Notes under the pieces: generated by a model
What the model saw: the letters and a program-made list of their open reading frames with translations, nothing else
Database searches by the model: none
Told to the model about the DNA's origin: nothing
Shown here: positions 56,666 through 64,000 of the stretch, one piece after another
Layout of the letters: each line of letters opens with the position of its first letter
How positions within the stretch are numbered: position 1 is the stretch's first letter
Translations under genes and position numbers: made by a program
NCBI GenBank assembly: GCA_024227995.1
Contig: CP100466.1
Coordinates: forward strand, 1 to 64,000
Source: Halomicrococcus gelatinilyticus
GTDB taxonomy: Archaea; Halobacteriota; Halobacteria; Halobacteriales; Haladaptataceae
DNA: 64,000 bases
Direction of reading: 5' to 3'

Positions 56666-57403
56666 CTACGGCGAGGAGAGGCCGTGGACGTTCTGCTGGA
56701 GCCGGATGGTCGCCGTGAGCAGGAAGGCGCCGACCATCACGACGAAGACGCTCTCGACGCCCCGGACGACCGGCGCACGGACGCCGACGAAGACGGCGAG
56801 GCCGGCGACGCCGATGCCGCCGATGGAGACGAGCACCGGGAGCAGGTGGCGACGGAGCGTGTCGACGGAGGTCCCTCGGGTGAGCGATTCGAGGCGTTCG
56901 GCGAAGACGACGCCGTATCCGGCGAACGCGAGGCTGCCGACGCCCTTGACGAACGCGGCGACGCCCGCCTGCCCGATGAGCAGGACGACGACCAGTTCGA
57001 CGAGGATGACGACGACGAACCCGGTCTCGATGCGGCGCAGTCGCTCCAGGGAGATGCGACGCTCCTCCGGCGGCGGCGCGAGCGCGCTGTTGTAGTACAG
57101 TTCGCGCATGGCAAAGGCGAGGAAGACGGTGGCGAACAGAAGCGACGCGTGCGAGAGCGCGACGAGGAGGCGGGCGTCCGACGCCACGCGGAGGACGCCG
57201 GACAGCCCGTAGGTCGTCCCCGCGACGCCGAGCAGCACGAGATAGCGCCAGAACGACCGCTGGGACTCCAGTCGGTCCAGACGGCGGTTCTGGAACGCGT
57301 AGACGGAGAAGATGGCCGACGAGACCGCGAGCAGGCCCGCTCCCACGAACTGGACGATGCTGGCGCTGGCCCCCGATTCGACCTGCGCGAGCGGAACGAG
57401 CAT
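56666..57403 (-). CDS. Seven-helix membrane protein of unknown function
   Basis: A 245-residue protein with about seven hydrophobic segments (FVGAGLLAVSSAIFSVYAF, YLVLLGVAGTTYGLSGVL, LLFATVFLAFAMRELYY, VVVILVELVVVLLIGQAGV, GVAGLAVFVGVRAPVV, VVMVGAFLLTATIRLQ). The topology resembles haloarchaeal sensor-type 7TM proteins. No retinal-binding lysine motif is apparent, so I do not call it a rhodopsin. Confidence 0.72.
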   Translation of the reverse strand: MLVPLAQVESGASASIVQFVGAGLLAVSSAIFSVYAFQNRRLDRLESQRSFWRYLVLLGVAGTTYGLSGVLRVASDARLLVALSHASLLFATVFLAFAMRELYYNSALAPPPEERRISLERLRRIETGFVVVILVELVVVLLIGQAGVAAFVKGVGSLAFAGYGVVFAERLESLTRGTSVDTLRRHLLPVLVSIGGIGVAGLAVFVGVRAPVVRGVESVFVVMVGAFLLTATIRLQQNVHGLSSP

Positions 57404-57506
57404 ATCTCCTACGACGTGACGCGGCGATTACTTAAGCTGTTCGACTGGTCGGCGAAAAGACCGGAGTACGGCCGACTGCGGTCCCGTCGACCGGTCGCCG
57501 CCCGGG

Positions 57507-58658
57507 TTACGGCCCGGCGCTGGGTGCGAACGTGAAGCCGTGGCGCTCCGTGATGCGGTGGGCCGCTGTTCCCCAGACGTAGTTCTCGCCGGGCCACCAC
57601 GTCCGGGCGTTGTTGAACCCCCCGACGAGCACGCCCTCCCCGGGGCGCTCCGGGTCCGGGTGGTAGTTGACGCTGCCGCTATCGCCGTCGTCGAAAGCGC
57701 CTTCCGACCCCCACTTCACCTGGCCGCGCTTGCAGACCTGGCCGTAGGCGCAGGTCATCCCGGCGACGGCGTGGATGCCCCCCGTGGTGTGGCCGGTCGT
57801 GATGCCGACCTTCTCCAGCGGTTCGCCGCGCGCCTTCAGCGTCGCCAGCCCCGAGCGGGAGAACTGGCCGACGACCTCGTTCGGAGTGGCGCCGCGGATG
57901 ACGCTCGCGGGGCGGAAGCCGTTCGTCGGCGCGACGCGGACGAAGTCGTCCAGGGCGTGCCCCCGTTCGACGGTGCCGATGACCGGCGAGTCGGCCGCGC
58001 CGACGAGGCGGAACGGTCGGCCGCGGTGGTCGGTGCCGTCGCCGCCGTAGACGTGGTTCGCGGTCGTGAAGAAGGGTCGACGGCCGTCGTACATCGCCGG
58101 GGCGAGCGTCGCGGACGTCTCCCGCGTCCCGCAGGCCACCCCGCCCGGCACGGGCGTCCCGGGGTCGGAGCCGGTCGCGTCGACGCTCCCCGGCGGCGAC
58201 CAGGCGGAGTCGACGCGGCTCACCTCGACGGGAACCTCGCCGACCCGCTCGGGGACGTCGGCCGCGCCGGTCGCCTCCACCTCGACGGCGGCGTTACGGC
58301 CGCCGAACTCGCCCGGGACGACCGACGACGCCACGACACCGTCGCGCTCGGCGAACCGCTTCGAGCGGTGGGCGTCGAGCGCCGCACGGAAGTCGGCGAA
58401 CCAGTCCGCGGGGACGTCCGTCTTCAGCGGCCGGAGACCGTCGGTCCCGCCGTCCCCGCCGGCGAAGCCGTAGACGACCGGTACCTGGTCGCTGCCGGCG
58501 GCGAGCACGTCGTCGGCCGAGAGCAGCGTCGCCATCCCTCCGAGCCCCGCGGCTGCGAGCGTCTCCACGAAGCGACGCCGGCCCATCGTCTGCAACCCCC
58601 TGTCGCGGGCCGACCGGAGCCGCGGTCGTCGGCCCGCCGTGTCGTTCGTGTCTCCCAT
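57507..58658 (-). CDS. Tat-exported chymotrypsin-like serine protease
   Basis: A 383-residue secreted protein. The twin-arginine signal MGRRRFVETLAAAGLGGMAT starts at residue 25, and a 24-residue extension precedes it. The triad can be assigned: H202 in TTANHVYGG, D238 in ALDDFVRVAP and S327 in DDGDSGSVNY. A disulfide is possible (CAYGQVC). It resembles secreted haloarchaeal S1-fold proteases without a propeptide of obvious boundary. It is the third secreted trypsin-like protease of this window and is not clustered with the other two. Confidence 0.83.
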   Translation of the reverse strand: MGDTNDTAGRRPRLRSARDRGLQTMGRRRFVETLAAAGLGGMATLLSADDVLAAGSDQVPVVYGFAGGDGGTDGLRPLKTDVPADWFADFRAALDAHRSKRFAERDGVVASSVVPGEFGGRNAAVEVEATGAADVPERVGEVPVEVSRVDSAWSPPGSVDATGSDPGTPVPGGVACGTRETSATLAPAMYDGRRPFFTTANHVYGGDGTDHRGRPFRLVGAADSPVIGTVERGHALDDFVRVAPTNGFRPASVIRGATPNEVVGQFSRSGLATLKARGEPLEKVGITTGHTTGGIHAVAGMTCAYGQVCKRGQVKWGSEGAFDDGDSGSVNYHPDPERPGEGVLVGGFNNARTWWPGENYVWGTAAHRITERHGFTFAPSAGP

Positions 58659-58879
58659 TCTCGACGACGTGTACGACGGACCGTCACTTGGTTCCGACCG
58701 TCGCGTTCGGACGCCGGGACGGGGAAAGAATCGTGGCAGTCGGTTGACGGAAGCGCGACGGAGTGGCAGAGTGGCCGGCTACGACGCCCGGAGTGACGGT
58801 CGAGCGCGGGGATGGTAGCGACGCCGAACGACGGTCTCGCGGTCCGGAACGCGCTTCGAACGGCGCAAAACCTCATAAC

Positions 58880-58895
58880 CGAAAGCGGTTTTTAG
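58880..58895 (+). promoter_or_regulatory. TATA-like element of the ABC operon
   Basis: GAAAGCGGTTTTTAG-type sequence, with the T-rich core about 26 bases before the ATG at 58917, is a plausible leaderless promoter for the ATPase-permease pair. Confidence 0.45.
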
Positions 58896-58916
58896 TCATG
58901 GAGTCTCGTTCGGCGC

Positions 58917-59954
58917 ATGGCGACCATCGAAGTCCGGAATCTCACCAAGCGGTACGGTGAGGTGCTGGCGAACGACGACCTCTCGTTCTCGGTCGAGTCG
59001 GGCGAGGTGTTCGGCTACCTCGGCCCGAACGGCGCGGGCAAGACGACGACCATCCGCACGCTGATGGGGTTCCAGTCGCCCACCGCGGGGACGGCGACGG
59101 TCCTCGGGCACGACGTGCGCGACGAGAGCGAACTCATCGAGGCGAAACGCGACGTCGGCTACCTGCCGTCGAACCCCGCATTCGACGAGAACGTCACCGG
59201 ACGCGAGATCCTCGACCTGTACGGCGAGGTCCGCGGCGACGAGCGGCGCGACGAACTGCTGGAGATCTTCGACCCGCCGCTCGACCGGCCGGTACGCGAG
59301 TACTCCTCGGGCAACCGCCAGATGCTCGGCATCGTGCAGGCGTTCATGCACGACCCCGACCTGGCCATCCTCGACGAACCGACCGGGGGCCTCGACCCGC
59401 TGAAACAGCAGCGGTTCAACGAGTTCGTCCGCGAGGAGCAGCGCTCCGGGACGACGGTGTTCATGTCCTCGCACATCCTCAGCGAGGTGCGCCGCGTCTG
59501 CGACCGCGTCGGCATCATCCGCGACGGGCGGCTGGTGACGACCGAGAGCGTCGAGGGGCTGATGCACCGGAGCGGCAAGGTCGTCCACCTCACGGTCGCC
59601 GACGGCGTCGACGACGGCGAGTTCGACCTCGACGGCGTCCACGACCTCACGGCCCGGCAGGTCGACGGCGAGACCCTCGGACTCGAAGCCGCTGCGCCCG
59701 GCAGTGGCGGCGGTGGCGGCGGCGACGGCACCAGCGCATCGACGACCGTGACGGAGCTGTCGTTCACCTACACCGGCGACGTGAACGCGTTGCTCGTCCG
59801 TCTCTGCGACCACGACGTCCTCGAACTCGACGTCGAGGAGGCACCGCTCGACGAGGTATTCATGCGGTTCTACGGCGACGAGGCGGGCGGAGCCGACGAT
59901 GCGACCGGCGGCGACGGGGCGACCGACCGCGAGGGAGGCGTCGCGGATGCTTGA
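58917..59954 (+). CDS. ABC transporter ATP-binding protein
   Basis: A 345-residue ATPase of the DrrA/CcmA (ABC-2) type. Walker A GPNGAGKT is at 36-43. The signature is the variant YSSGNRQ rather than LSGGQ, and Walker B DPDLAILDEPTGGLD is complete. A long C-terminal extension (about residues 225-345) contains a Gly-rich linker (GSGGGGGGDG) and an acidic tail. Its end overlaps the permease gene by eight bases. Confidence 0.92.
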   Translation: MATIEVRNLTKRYGEVLANDDLSFSVESGEVFGYLGPNGAGKTTTIRTLMGFQSPTAGTATVLGHDVRDESELIEAKRDVGYLPSNPAFDENVTGREILDLYGEVRGDERRDELLEIFDPPLDRPVREYSSGNRQMLGIVQAFMHDPDLAILDEPTGGLDPLKQQRFNEFVREEQRSGTTVFMSSHILSEVRRVCDRVGIIRDGRLVTTESVEGLMHRSGKVVHLTVADGVDDGEFDLDGVHDLTARQVDGETLGLEAAAPGSGGGGGGDGTSASTTVTELSFTYTGDVNALLVRLCDHDVLELDVEEAPLDEVFMRFYGDEAGGADDATGGDGATDREGGVADA

Positions 59955-60735
59955 GTTCGCGCGCTACGAGACCCGCCACCGGGTCCGGGGCGCCGTCGCG
60001 CTCGCGGTCGGGCTCTCCGTGCTGGCCGCGCTGGTCATCTGGCTGTACCCCTCGTTCGCAGAGAGCATCGACATGGACCAGCTGGTCCAGTCGTACCCCC
60101 AGCCGGTGCTCAAAGCGTTCGGCGTCGAGAGCATGAGCACCCTCGCGGGGTTCCTCGCGGTCGAGCTGTACAGCTTCGCGTGGGTCATCCTGCTGGGGCT
60201 GTACTTCGCGTACAGCGCCGCCTCGCTGGTCGCGGACGACGTCGAGCGCGAGCGGATGGACATGCTGCTGTCGCTGCCCGTCTCGCGGTCGCGCATCGTC
60301 CGCGAGAAGTACCTCTCGCTCGTCGTGCCCATCCTCCTCGTCAACGCCATCACGGCCGTCGTCGTCTACGTCGGCAGCGTCCTCATCGACCACACGTTAC
60401 CGGCGGCGGACCTCCTCGCCGTCCACGCGCTGTCGGTCCCCTACCTGCTCGCCTGTGCGGGCGTCGGGCTGGTCGCCTCCGTCGTCTTCGACCGCGAGAG
60501 CGTCGCCCAGCGGGTCGGCCTCGGCGTCGTGTTCGCCCTCTTTCTGGTGGAGTCGGTCGTCTCCGACACCGACTACAGCGCCGTCGGCGCAGTCGCCCCG
60601 ATGCGGTACTACGACCCCACGGCCGTCCTCGTCGACGGCCAGTACGACGTCGCCGGGGCCGCGCTGCTGTTCGCGGCGGCCGTCGCCCTCGTCGTCGCCA
60701 GCCAGCGGTGGTTCCGGCGGAAGGACCTCGACTGA
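59947..60735 (+). CDS. ABC-2-type transporter permease
   Basis: A 262-residue membrane protein with six predicted helices (VALAVGLSVLAALVIWLY, YSFAWVILLGLYFAYSAAS, ILLVNAITAVVVYVGSVLI, YLLACAGVGLVASVVF, VVFALFLVESVV, ALLFAAAVALVVAS). It has the intracellular coupling segment DDVERERMDMLLSLPVSRSR, typical for ABC-2 permeases. The start overlaps the ATPase gene, so they form one complex. Substrate (lipid, polysaccharide, drug or copper-related) is unknown. Confidence 0.88.
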   Translation: MLEFARYETRHRVRGAVALAVGLSVLAALVIWLYPSFAESIDMDQLVQSYPQPVLKAFGVESMSTLAGFLAVELYSFAWVILLGLYFAYSAASLVADDVERERMDMLLSLPVSRSRIVREKYLSLVVPILLVNAITAVVVYVGSVLIDHTLPAADLLAVHALSVPYLLACAGVGLVASVVFDRESVAQRVGLGVVFALFLVESVVSDTDYSAVGAVAPMRYYDPTAVLVDGQYDVAGAALLFAAAVALVVASQRWFRRKDLD

Positions 60736-60817
60736 CCCGGCGACGCTCGCCGCGCCGACCTGTCGAAACTGAGAAACCTTTATCTGAAGCGGTGAGAACC
60801 CTTCGTAAAATCGTCTC

Positions 60818-62383
60818 ATGACGCGCTTCGAGTCCGACGAGCGGACCCAGCTCGCCAACCGGTACCAGCAGGAGGTCGGAGCGCCGGAGAGCCGCGAGGT
60901 GTCGGACCTCGTCCTGTCGCTTTCGGCGGACGACAGCCGTCGGCGTGCGACGGCGGCCTGGGCACTCGCCGAGCAGGCCGCCAACCGGCCCGAGCAGATC
61001 CCGGTCCCGGACCTCGAACGGGCGACCGAAGACGAGGACGTGTGGGTGCGCCGCGGCGCGACGTGGGCGCTGGCGGAGGTCGCGCAGGCCGACCCCGAGG
61101 CGGCCCGCCCCGCCGTCGAGCGGACGACGGAACTCGTCGACGCCGACGACGCGCTCGTCCGCGAGAACGCCGTGGTCACGGTCGCCGGCGTCGCGACGGA
61201 GTTCCCCAGGGCAGCCGAACCGGCCATCGAGGAGCTGGGCGACCTGACCGACGACGACGACGCCATCGTCCGCCGGTACGCCTCCGAGGCGCTCCACCAC
61301 GTCATGGACGCGCTCTCCGACGTCGAACTCGACGGTGAGCCGGTGGTCATCAGCGTCGCCGGACCCGAACTCGCGAGCGTCGTCTCGGGGCCGAACGTGG
61401 TCCAGACCAGCGAGTCCCAGCAGTCGGCCCCCATCCGCATCGCGCCCGCGTCGGACGTCGACGCGACGCGCGCCGCCCCGGAGGAGGGCCACGACCGTAC
61501 GGAGCGCCCCGGGCGTCCGCCCGACCCCGTCGACGTCGCCTCACCCCCGTCCGTCGACGCCGACTACGACGAGTTCGAACCCCTGCGACGGGTGGGCACC
61601 GACCCGCTCACGGACGGACACAGGGCTCGCGTCCTCGCGTCCGGCCCCGGCGCACACACGCTGGCGACGCTGCGGACGCTCCGCGACGACCGACGGCCGG
61701 ACCACGCCGCGGCGTTCCGTCGGGCGACCCGGCAGTGGGCGTCCATCGACGACCACGACCACGTCGCGGGCGTCATCGCCCACGGCGAGGAGCCGGCCCC
61801 CTGGGTCGCCACGGAGTTCTTCGACGCCGGAACCCTCGACGACCACGTGAACGACGGGTTCAGACCGTCGCTGTGGTACGCCCACCGCGTCGTGACCGCC
61901 GTCGCGCAGGCACACGCGGTCGGGATCGTCCACGGCAGCCTGCGCCCCGGCGTCGTCGGGTTCGTCGGCACGCTCGGACCGACCTGGGCCGCCCCGAAGG
62001 TGGCCGACTGGGGATTCGGCCGCGTGCTCGCGGAGGCGGGCACGACCCCCGTGCCGCCGGCCTTCGCCGCGCCGGAGCACGTCGACCCCGAGACGTTCGG
62101 CCGGCCCGACCAGTCGACCGACGTGTACGGACTCGGCGTGTTGCTGTACGCCCTGCTGGCCGGACGGCAGCCGTTCGACGGCGACTCGCACGTCGTCGTC
62201 CAGCAGGTGACGTCCGACGACCCGCCGTCACCGACCGAGGTCGACTCCGACCTCCCCGACGGCGTCGACGCCGTCGTCGAACGCGCGATGGCGAAGCGGA
62301 AGCCGGAGCGGTACGAGACGGTGGAGGACCTCCAGGTCGGCGTCGAGCGCCTCCTCGACGAGTACGCGCCCGAACTGCGCTGA
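60818..62383 (+). CDS. HEAT-repeat protein fused to a protein-pseudokinase domain
   Basis: A 521-residue cytoplasmic protein. Residues 25-170 are HEAT repeats (DDSRRRATAAWALAEQAANR, DVWVRRGATWALAEVAQADP, DALVRENAVVTVAGVATEFP). A disordered linker (190-245) leads to a protein-kinase-like C-terminal domain (about 250-515). That domain keeps DWG (D397 in ADWGFGR), AAPE and STDVYGLGVLLYALLAGRQP, but the catalytic loop is HGSLRPGVVG (from H372) instead of HRDLKPxN, and the VAIK lysine is not evident. It should be catalytically dead or unusual. It begins 82 bases after the ABC permease gene. HEAT repeats suggest protein binding. Confidence 0.82.
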   Translation: MTRFESDERTQLANRYQQEVGAPESREVSDLVLSLSADDSRRRATAAWALAEQAANRPEQIPVPDLERATEDEDVWVRRGATWALAEVAQADPEAARPAVERTTELVDADDALVRENAVVTVAGVATEFPRAAEPAIEELGDLTDDDDAIVRRYASEALHHVMDALSDVELDGEPVVISVAGPELASVVSGPNVVQTSESQQSAPIRIAPASDVDATRAAPEEGHDRTERPGRPPDPVDVASPPSVDADYDEFEPLRRVGTDPLTDGHRARVLASGPGAHTLATLRTLRDDRRPDHAAAFRRATRQWASIDDHDHVAGVIAHGEEPAPWVATEFFDAGTLDDHVNDGFRPSLWYAHRVVTAVAQAHAVGIVHGSLRPGVVGFVGTLGPTWAAPKVADWGFGRVLAEAGTTPVPPAFAAPEHVDPETFGRPDQSTDVYGLGVLLYALLAGRQPFDGDSHVVVQQVTSDDPPSPTEVDSDLPDGVDAVVERAMAKRKPERYETVEDLQVGVERLLDEYAPELR

Positions 62384-62420
62384 CCCCAAAGGCGAACTGA
62401 CTCGCCGCCGTGGAGGACGT

Positions 62421-62708
62421 ATGGCACCGCTCCGGAGGGTCGTCGTCGACGTCCTGACGCCGCACGAACCGACGATGCTGGAAATCGCGAGCGAGGTCGC
62501 CGACAGTGAGAGCGTCACCGCGGTCGACGTCACGCTGCTCGAGTCGGACCGGGAGGTACGGAACGTCAAACTCACCGTCGAGGGGGAGGCGATACGCCTC
62601 GACGACGTCGAGGACACCGTCGAGGACCTCGGGGGGACCGTCCACTCCGTCGACCAGGTCGCCTGCGGCGAGTACGTCGTCGAGGAACGGACCGTCCCCC
62701 AGGAGTGA
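62421..62708 (+). CDS. DUF211-family protein
   Basis: A 95-residue archaeal protein (PLRRVVVDVLTPHEPTMLEI, TLLESDREVRNVKLTVEGEA, VDQVACGEYVVEERT) of the ferredoxin-like alpha-beta DUF211 family. Function is not established. The stop codon overlaps the start of the next gene, so it is coupled to the VIT1-like protein and may assist it. Confidence 0.88.
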   Translation: MAPLRRVVVDVLTPHEPTMLEIASEVADSESVTAVDVTLLESDREVRNVKLTVEGEAIRLDDVEDTVEDLGGTVHSVDQVACGEYVVEERTVPQE

Positions 62709-63283
62709 CCGTGCGCAGCGCACTGCGTCGCGCGCTGGCGGACGAGGAGGTGCGCTCCATCTCCAGGCGCTACTTCGTCTCGAACGGCTTCGACGGGGTT
62801 CTCACCGGCATCGGCGTCGTCGTCGGCGCGTACCTCTCCGGCGTCACCGACGGCCTCACCGTCGTCAAGATCGGCGTCGGCGCGGCCGTCGGCCTGAGCA
62901 CCTCCGGGGTCTGGAGCGTGTGGGAGATAGAGCGCGCCGAGCGCCGCGTCGAGCGACGGCGGACCGAGCAGGCGATGCTCCGCGGACTCGAAGACACCCG
63001 GATACACCGGGACGAGCGCGCGGCGCGTGCCGTCACCGCCACCATGAGCGGCATCGGACCCGTCGTCGGGACGCTCGTTCCCGTCCTGCCGTTCCTCGCC
63101 GTCGAGGGAGGGCTCGCACCGCTGTCGGCGACGCTGCTCGCCATCGCCGGCGGCGTCACCCTTCTGTTCGTCTTCGGGGCGTACATGGGTTCGATATCGG
63201 GCGGGGTCTGGTACCGCGCCGGGGTCAGGATGGGCGCAGCCGGCGTCGTCGTCGCGCTGCTGAACGTCGTCCTCCCCGGGTAG
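62705..63283 (+). CDS. VIT1/CCC1-family-like membrane protein
   Basis: A 192-residue membrane protein with about five hydrophobic stretches (FDGVLTGIGVVVGAYLSGV, IGVGAAVGLSTSGVWSV, IGPVVGTLVPVLPFLAVEGG, TLLAIAGGVTLLFVFGAYM, GAAGVVVALLNVVLP) and a charged cytosolic helix (EIERAERRVERRRTEQAML). The pattern fits iron/manganese transporters of the VIT1/CCC1 type. It begins at a GTG overlapping the DUF211 stop by four bases. A second GTG at 62711 is possible. Transport of Fe2+ or Mn2+ is a family inference. Confidence 0.8.
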   Translation: MTVRSALRRALADEEVRSISRRYFVSNGFDGVLTGIGVVVGAYLSGVTDGLTVVKIGVGAAVGLSTSGVWSVWEIERAERRVERRRTEQAMLRGLEDTRIHRDERAARAVTATMSGIGPVVGTLVPVLPFLAVEGGLAPLSATLLAIAGGVTLLFVFGAYMGSISGGVWYRAGVRMGAAGVVVALLNVVLPG

Positions 63284-63400
63284 CCGCTCGCCGCACCTCG
63301 CGAGGACGAAGAATTCTCCTCGACACCGTCGTATTCAGGCGGTATCGATGGTAGATGAAACAGAAAGATATTCAAACGCGAGCGGAGGCGTTAGCTGTGT

Positions 63401-64000
63401 ATGGATTGGGAAGAACGCCTCCCTGCGCGCCCGTGGCTGGTGCGCGGGGTCGTCCTGTTGCTGGTCCTCGCTCTGCTCGCCCCCTCCGGCGTCTCCGCTA
63501 TCACGTACGATCCGGAGGAGTCGAACCTCCAGAAGGGGACCATCGACAAGGCCGTGAACGGCACGACCGTCATCAGCGTCCAGGGGTACCACTTCAAAGG
63601 ACAGGGGAACAAGAAGAAGCCCGCCCGCCTCGTCGCCGTCGGTCCCCGCGGCGACGTCGAATGGGTGTACAACGGCTCCGAGCAGGGTGCGACGTGGTTC
63701 TACGACGTCGACCCGATGGAGAACGGGAACCTGCTCGTCACCTCCACGCGCAAGGGAAGCACCCTCGTCTACGAGTTCGATCCCGAGACGAAGGAGAAGG
63801 TGTGGACACAGCGCCTCGACATCGAGGACACCCACGACGTCGACCTCATCAACAACGGCACCCAGCTGCTGGTCGCCAACCTCAAGCACTACGAGGACGG
63901 GACGAACAGGGACAGCATCTTCGTCTACGACCTCGAGAAGGACGAGATCACCTGGCGCTGGTACTTCCGCAACCACTTCCCGAAGAGCGCAGGCGACGAG
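63401..64000 (+). CDS. Arylsulfotransferase (ASST)-like secreted protein, cut by window end
   Basis: The first 200 residues only; the gene continues beyond the window. It begins with a hydrophobic signal/anchor (MDWEERLPARPWLVRGVVLL, then ALLAPSGVSA). TYDPEESNLQKGTIDKAV, TTVISVQGYHFKGQGNKKK, VAVGPRGDVEWVYNGSEQGA, ENGNLLVTSTRKG, EDTHDVDLINNGTQLLVANL and DEITWRWYFRNHFP follow the strand order of the ASST beta-propeller family, which in bacteria moves sulfate between phenols. The catalytic His cannot be assigned in this fragment. Confidence 0.8.
   Translation, partial: MDWEERLPARPWLVRGVVLLLVLALLAPSGVSAITYDPEESNLQKGTIDKAVNGTTVISVQGYHFKGQGNKKKPARLVAVGPRGDVEWVYNGSEQGATWFYDVDPMENGNLLVTSTRKGSTLVYEFDPETKEKVWTQRLDIEDTHDVDLINNGTQLLVANLKHYEDGTNRDSIFVYDLEKDEITWRWYFRNHFPKSAGDE

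Noticed and set aside
56666..57403. A microbial rhodopsin
   Set aside because: It has seven hydrophobic segments, but I see no retinal-binding lysine motif in the last helix and no other rhodopsin signature.
60818..62383. An active eukaryotic-type Ser/Thr protein kinase
   Set aside because: The catalytic Asp of HRD and the VAIK lysine are not present at the expected places, so I call it a pseudokinase.

Overview
This window comes from a haloarchaeon (class Halobacteria). The evidence is GC-rich coding sequence with very acidic proteins, archaeal rRNA genes, twin-arginine secretion signals, HalX and universal-stress proteins, and promoters that place TATA boxes about 27-30 bases before start codons, as in leaderless transcripts. 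I read it by eye. Family names rest on motif recognition and no database was searched.

Layout. Bases 1-5450 hold a complete rRNA operon on the minus strand: tandem promoters, 16S, a spacer, 23S, 5S and a terminator. Neither spacer carries a recognisable tRNA with an anticodon. Both carry tRNA-like elements, and both large rRNAs have long processing stems. Bases 5450-18320 form an accessory island rich in surface-glycan functions: two glycosyltransferases, an AglM-like sugar dehydrogenase, an AglF-like nucleotidyltransferase, a flippase-like ABC exporter, and a very large secreted lipoprotein with an ice-binding-like (DUF3494) head on five exact 297-bp repeats. At least five decayed genes are scattered through it (three transposases, a glycosyltransferase and a sulfatase).

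Bases 18320-39100 are denser and chromosome-like. They hold two CNNM/CorC-type membrane proteins around a universal stress protein, an HTH regulator, an EamA exporter divergent from a methyltransferase-MFS operon with two palindromic operators between them, an FG-GAP/PQQ-type surface protein, a DUF389 membrane protein, two convergent secreted trypsin-like proteases, a degenerate proteasome-like protein, a CBS protein, a covalent-FAD oxidase, MobA, an M24 peptidase, another Usp, small haloarchaeal proteins and a CPBP protease.

Bases 39100-50900 hold a metallo-beta-lactamase-fold protein, a P2A (Ca2+-type) ATPase, a DUF483-like protein, a tandem Usp, an SDR/membrane-protein pair, DUF456 and DUF192 proteins, a GNAT acetyltransferase, a PD-(D/E)XK-like putative nuclease and a HalX response regulator. 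Bases 51280-64000 hold a LutC plus fused LutB-LutA pair, an isochorismatase-like hydrolase, a thioredoxin-reductase-like protein, an HTH protein with an ambiguous start, a zinc-ribbon protein, a third secreted serine protease, an ABC transporter pair, a HEAT-repeat pseudokinase, a DUF211/VIT1-like pair and the start of an arylsulfotransferase-like protein cut by the window end.

The most interesting items are the two anticodon-less tRNA-like elements in the rRNA operon, the palindrome-controlled methyltransferase/exporter divergon, the HEAT-pseudokinase, the proteasome homologue lacking its catalytic threonine, and the DUF3494 repeat protein inside a glycan island.
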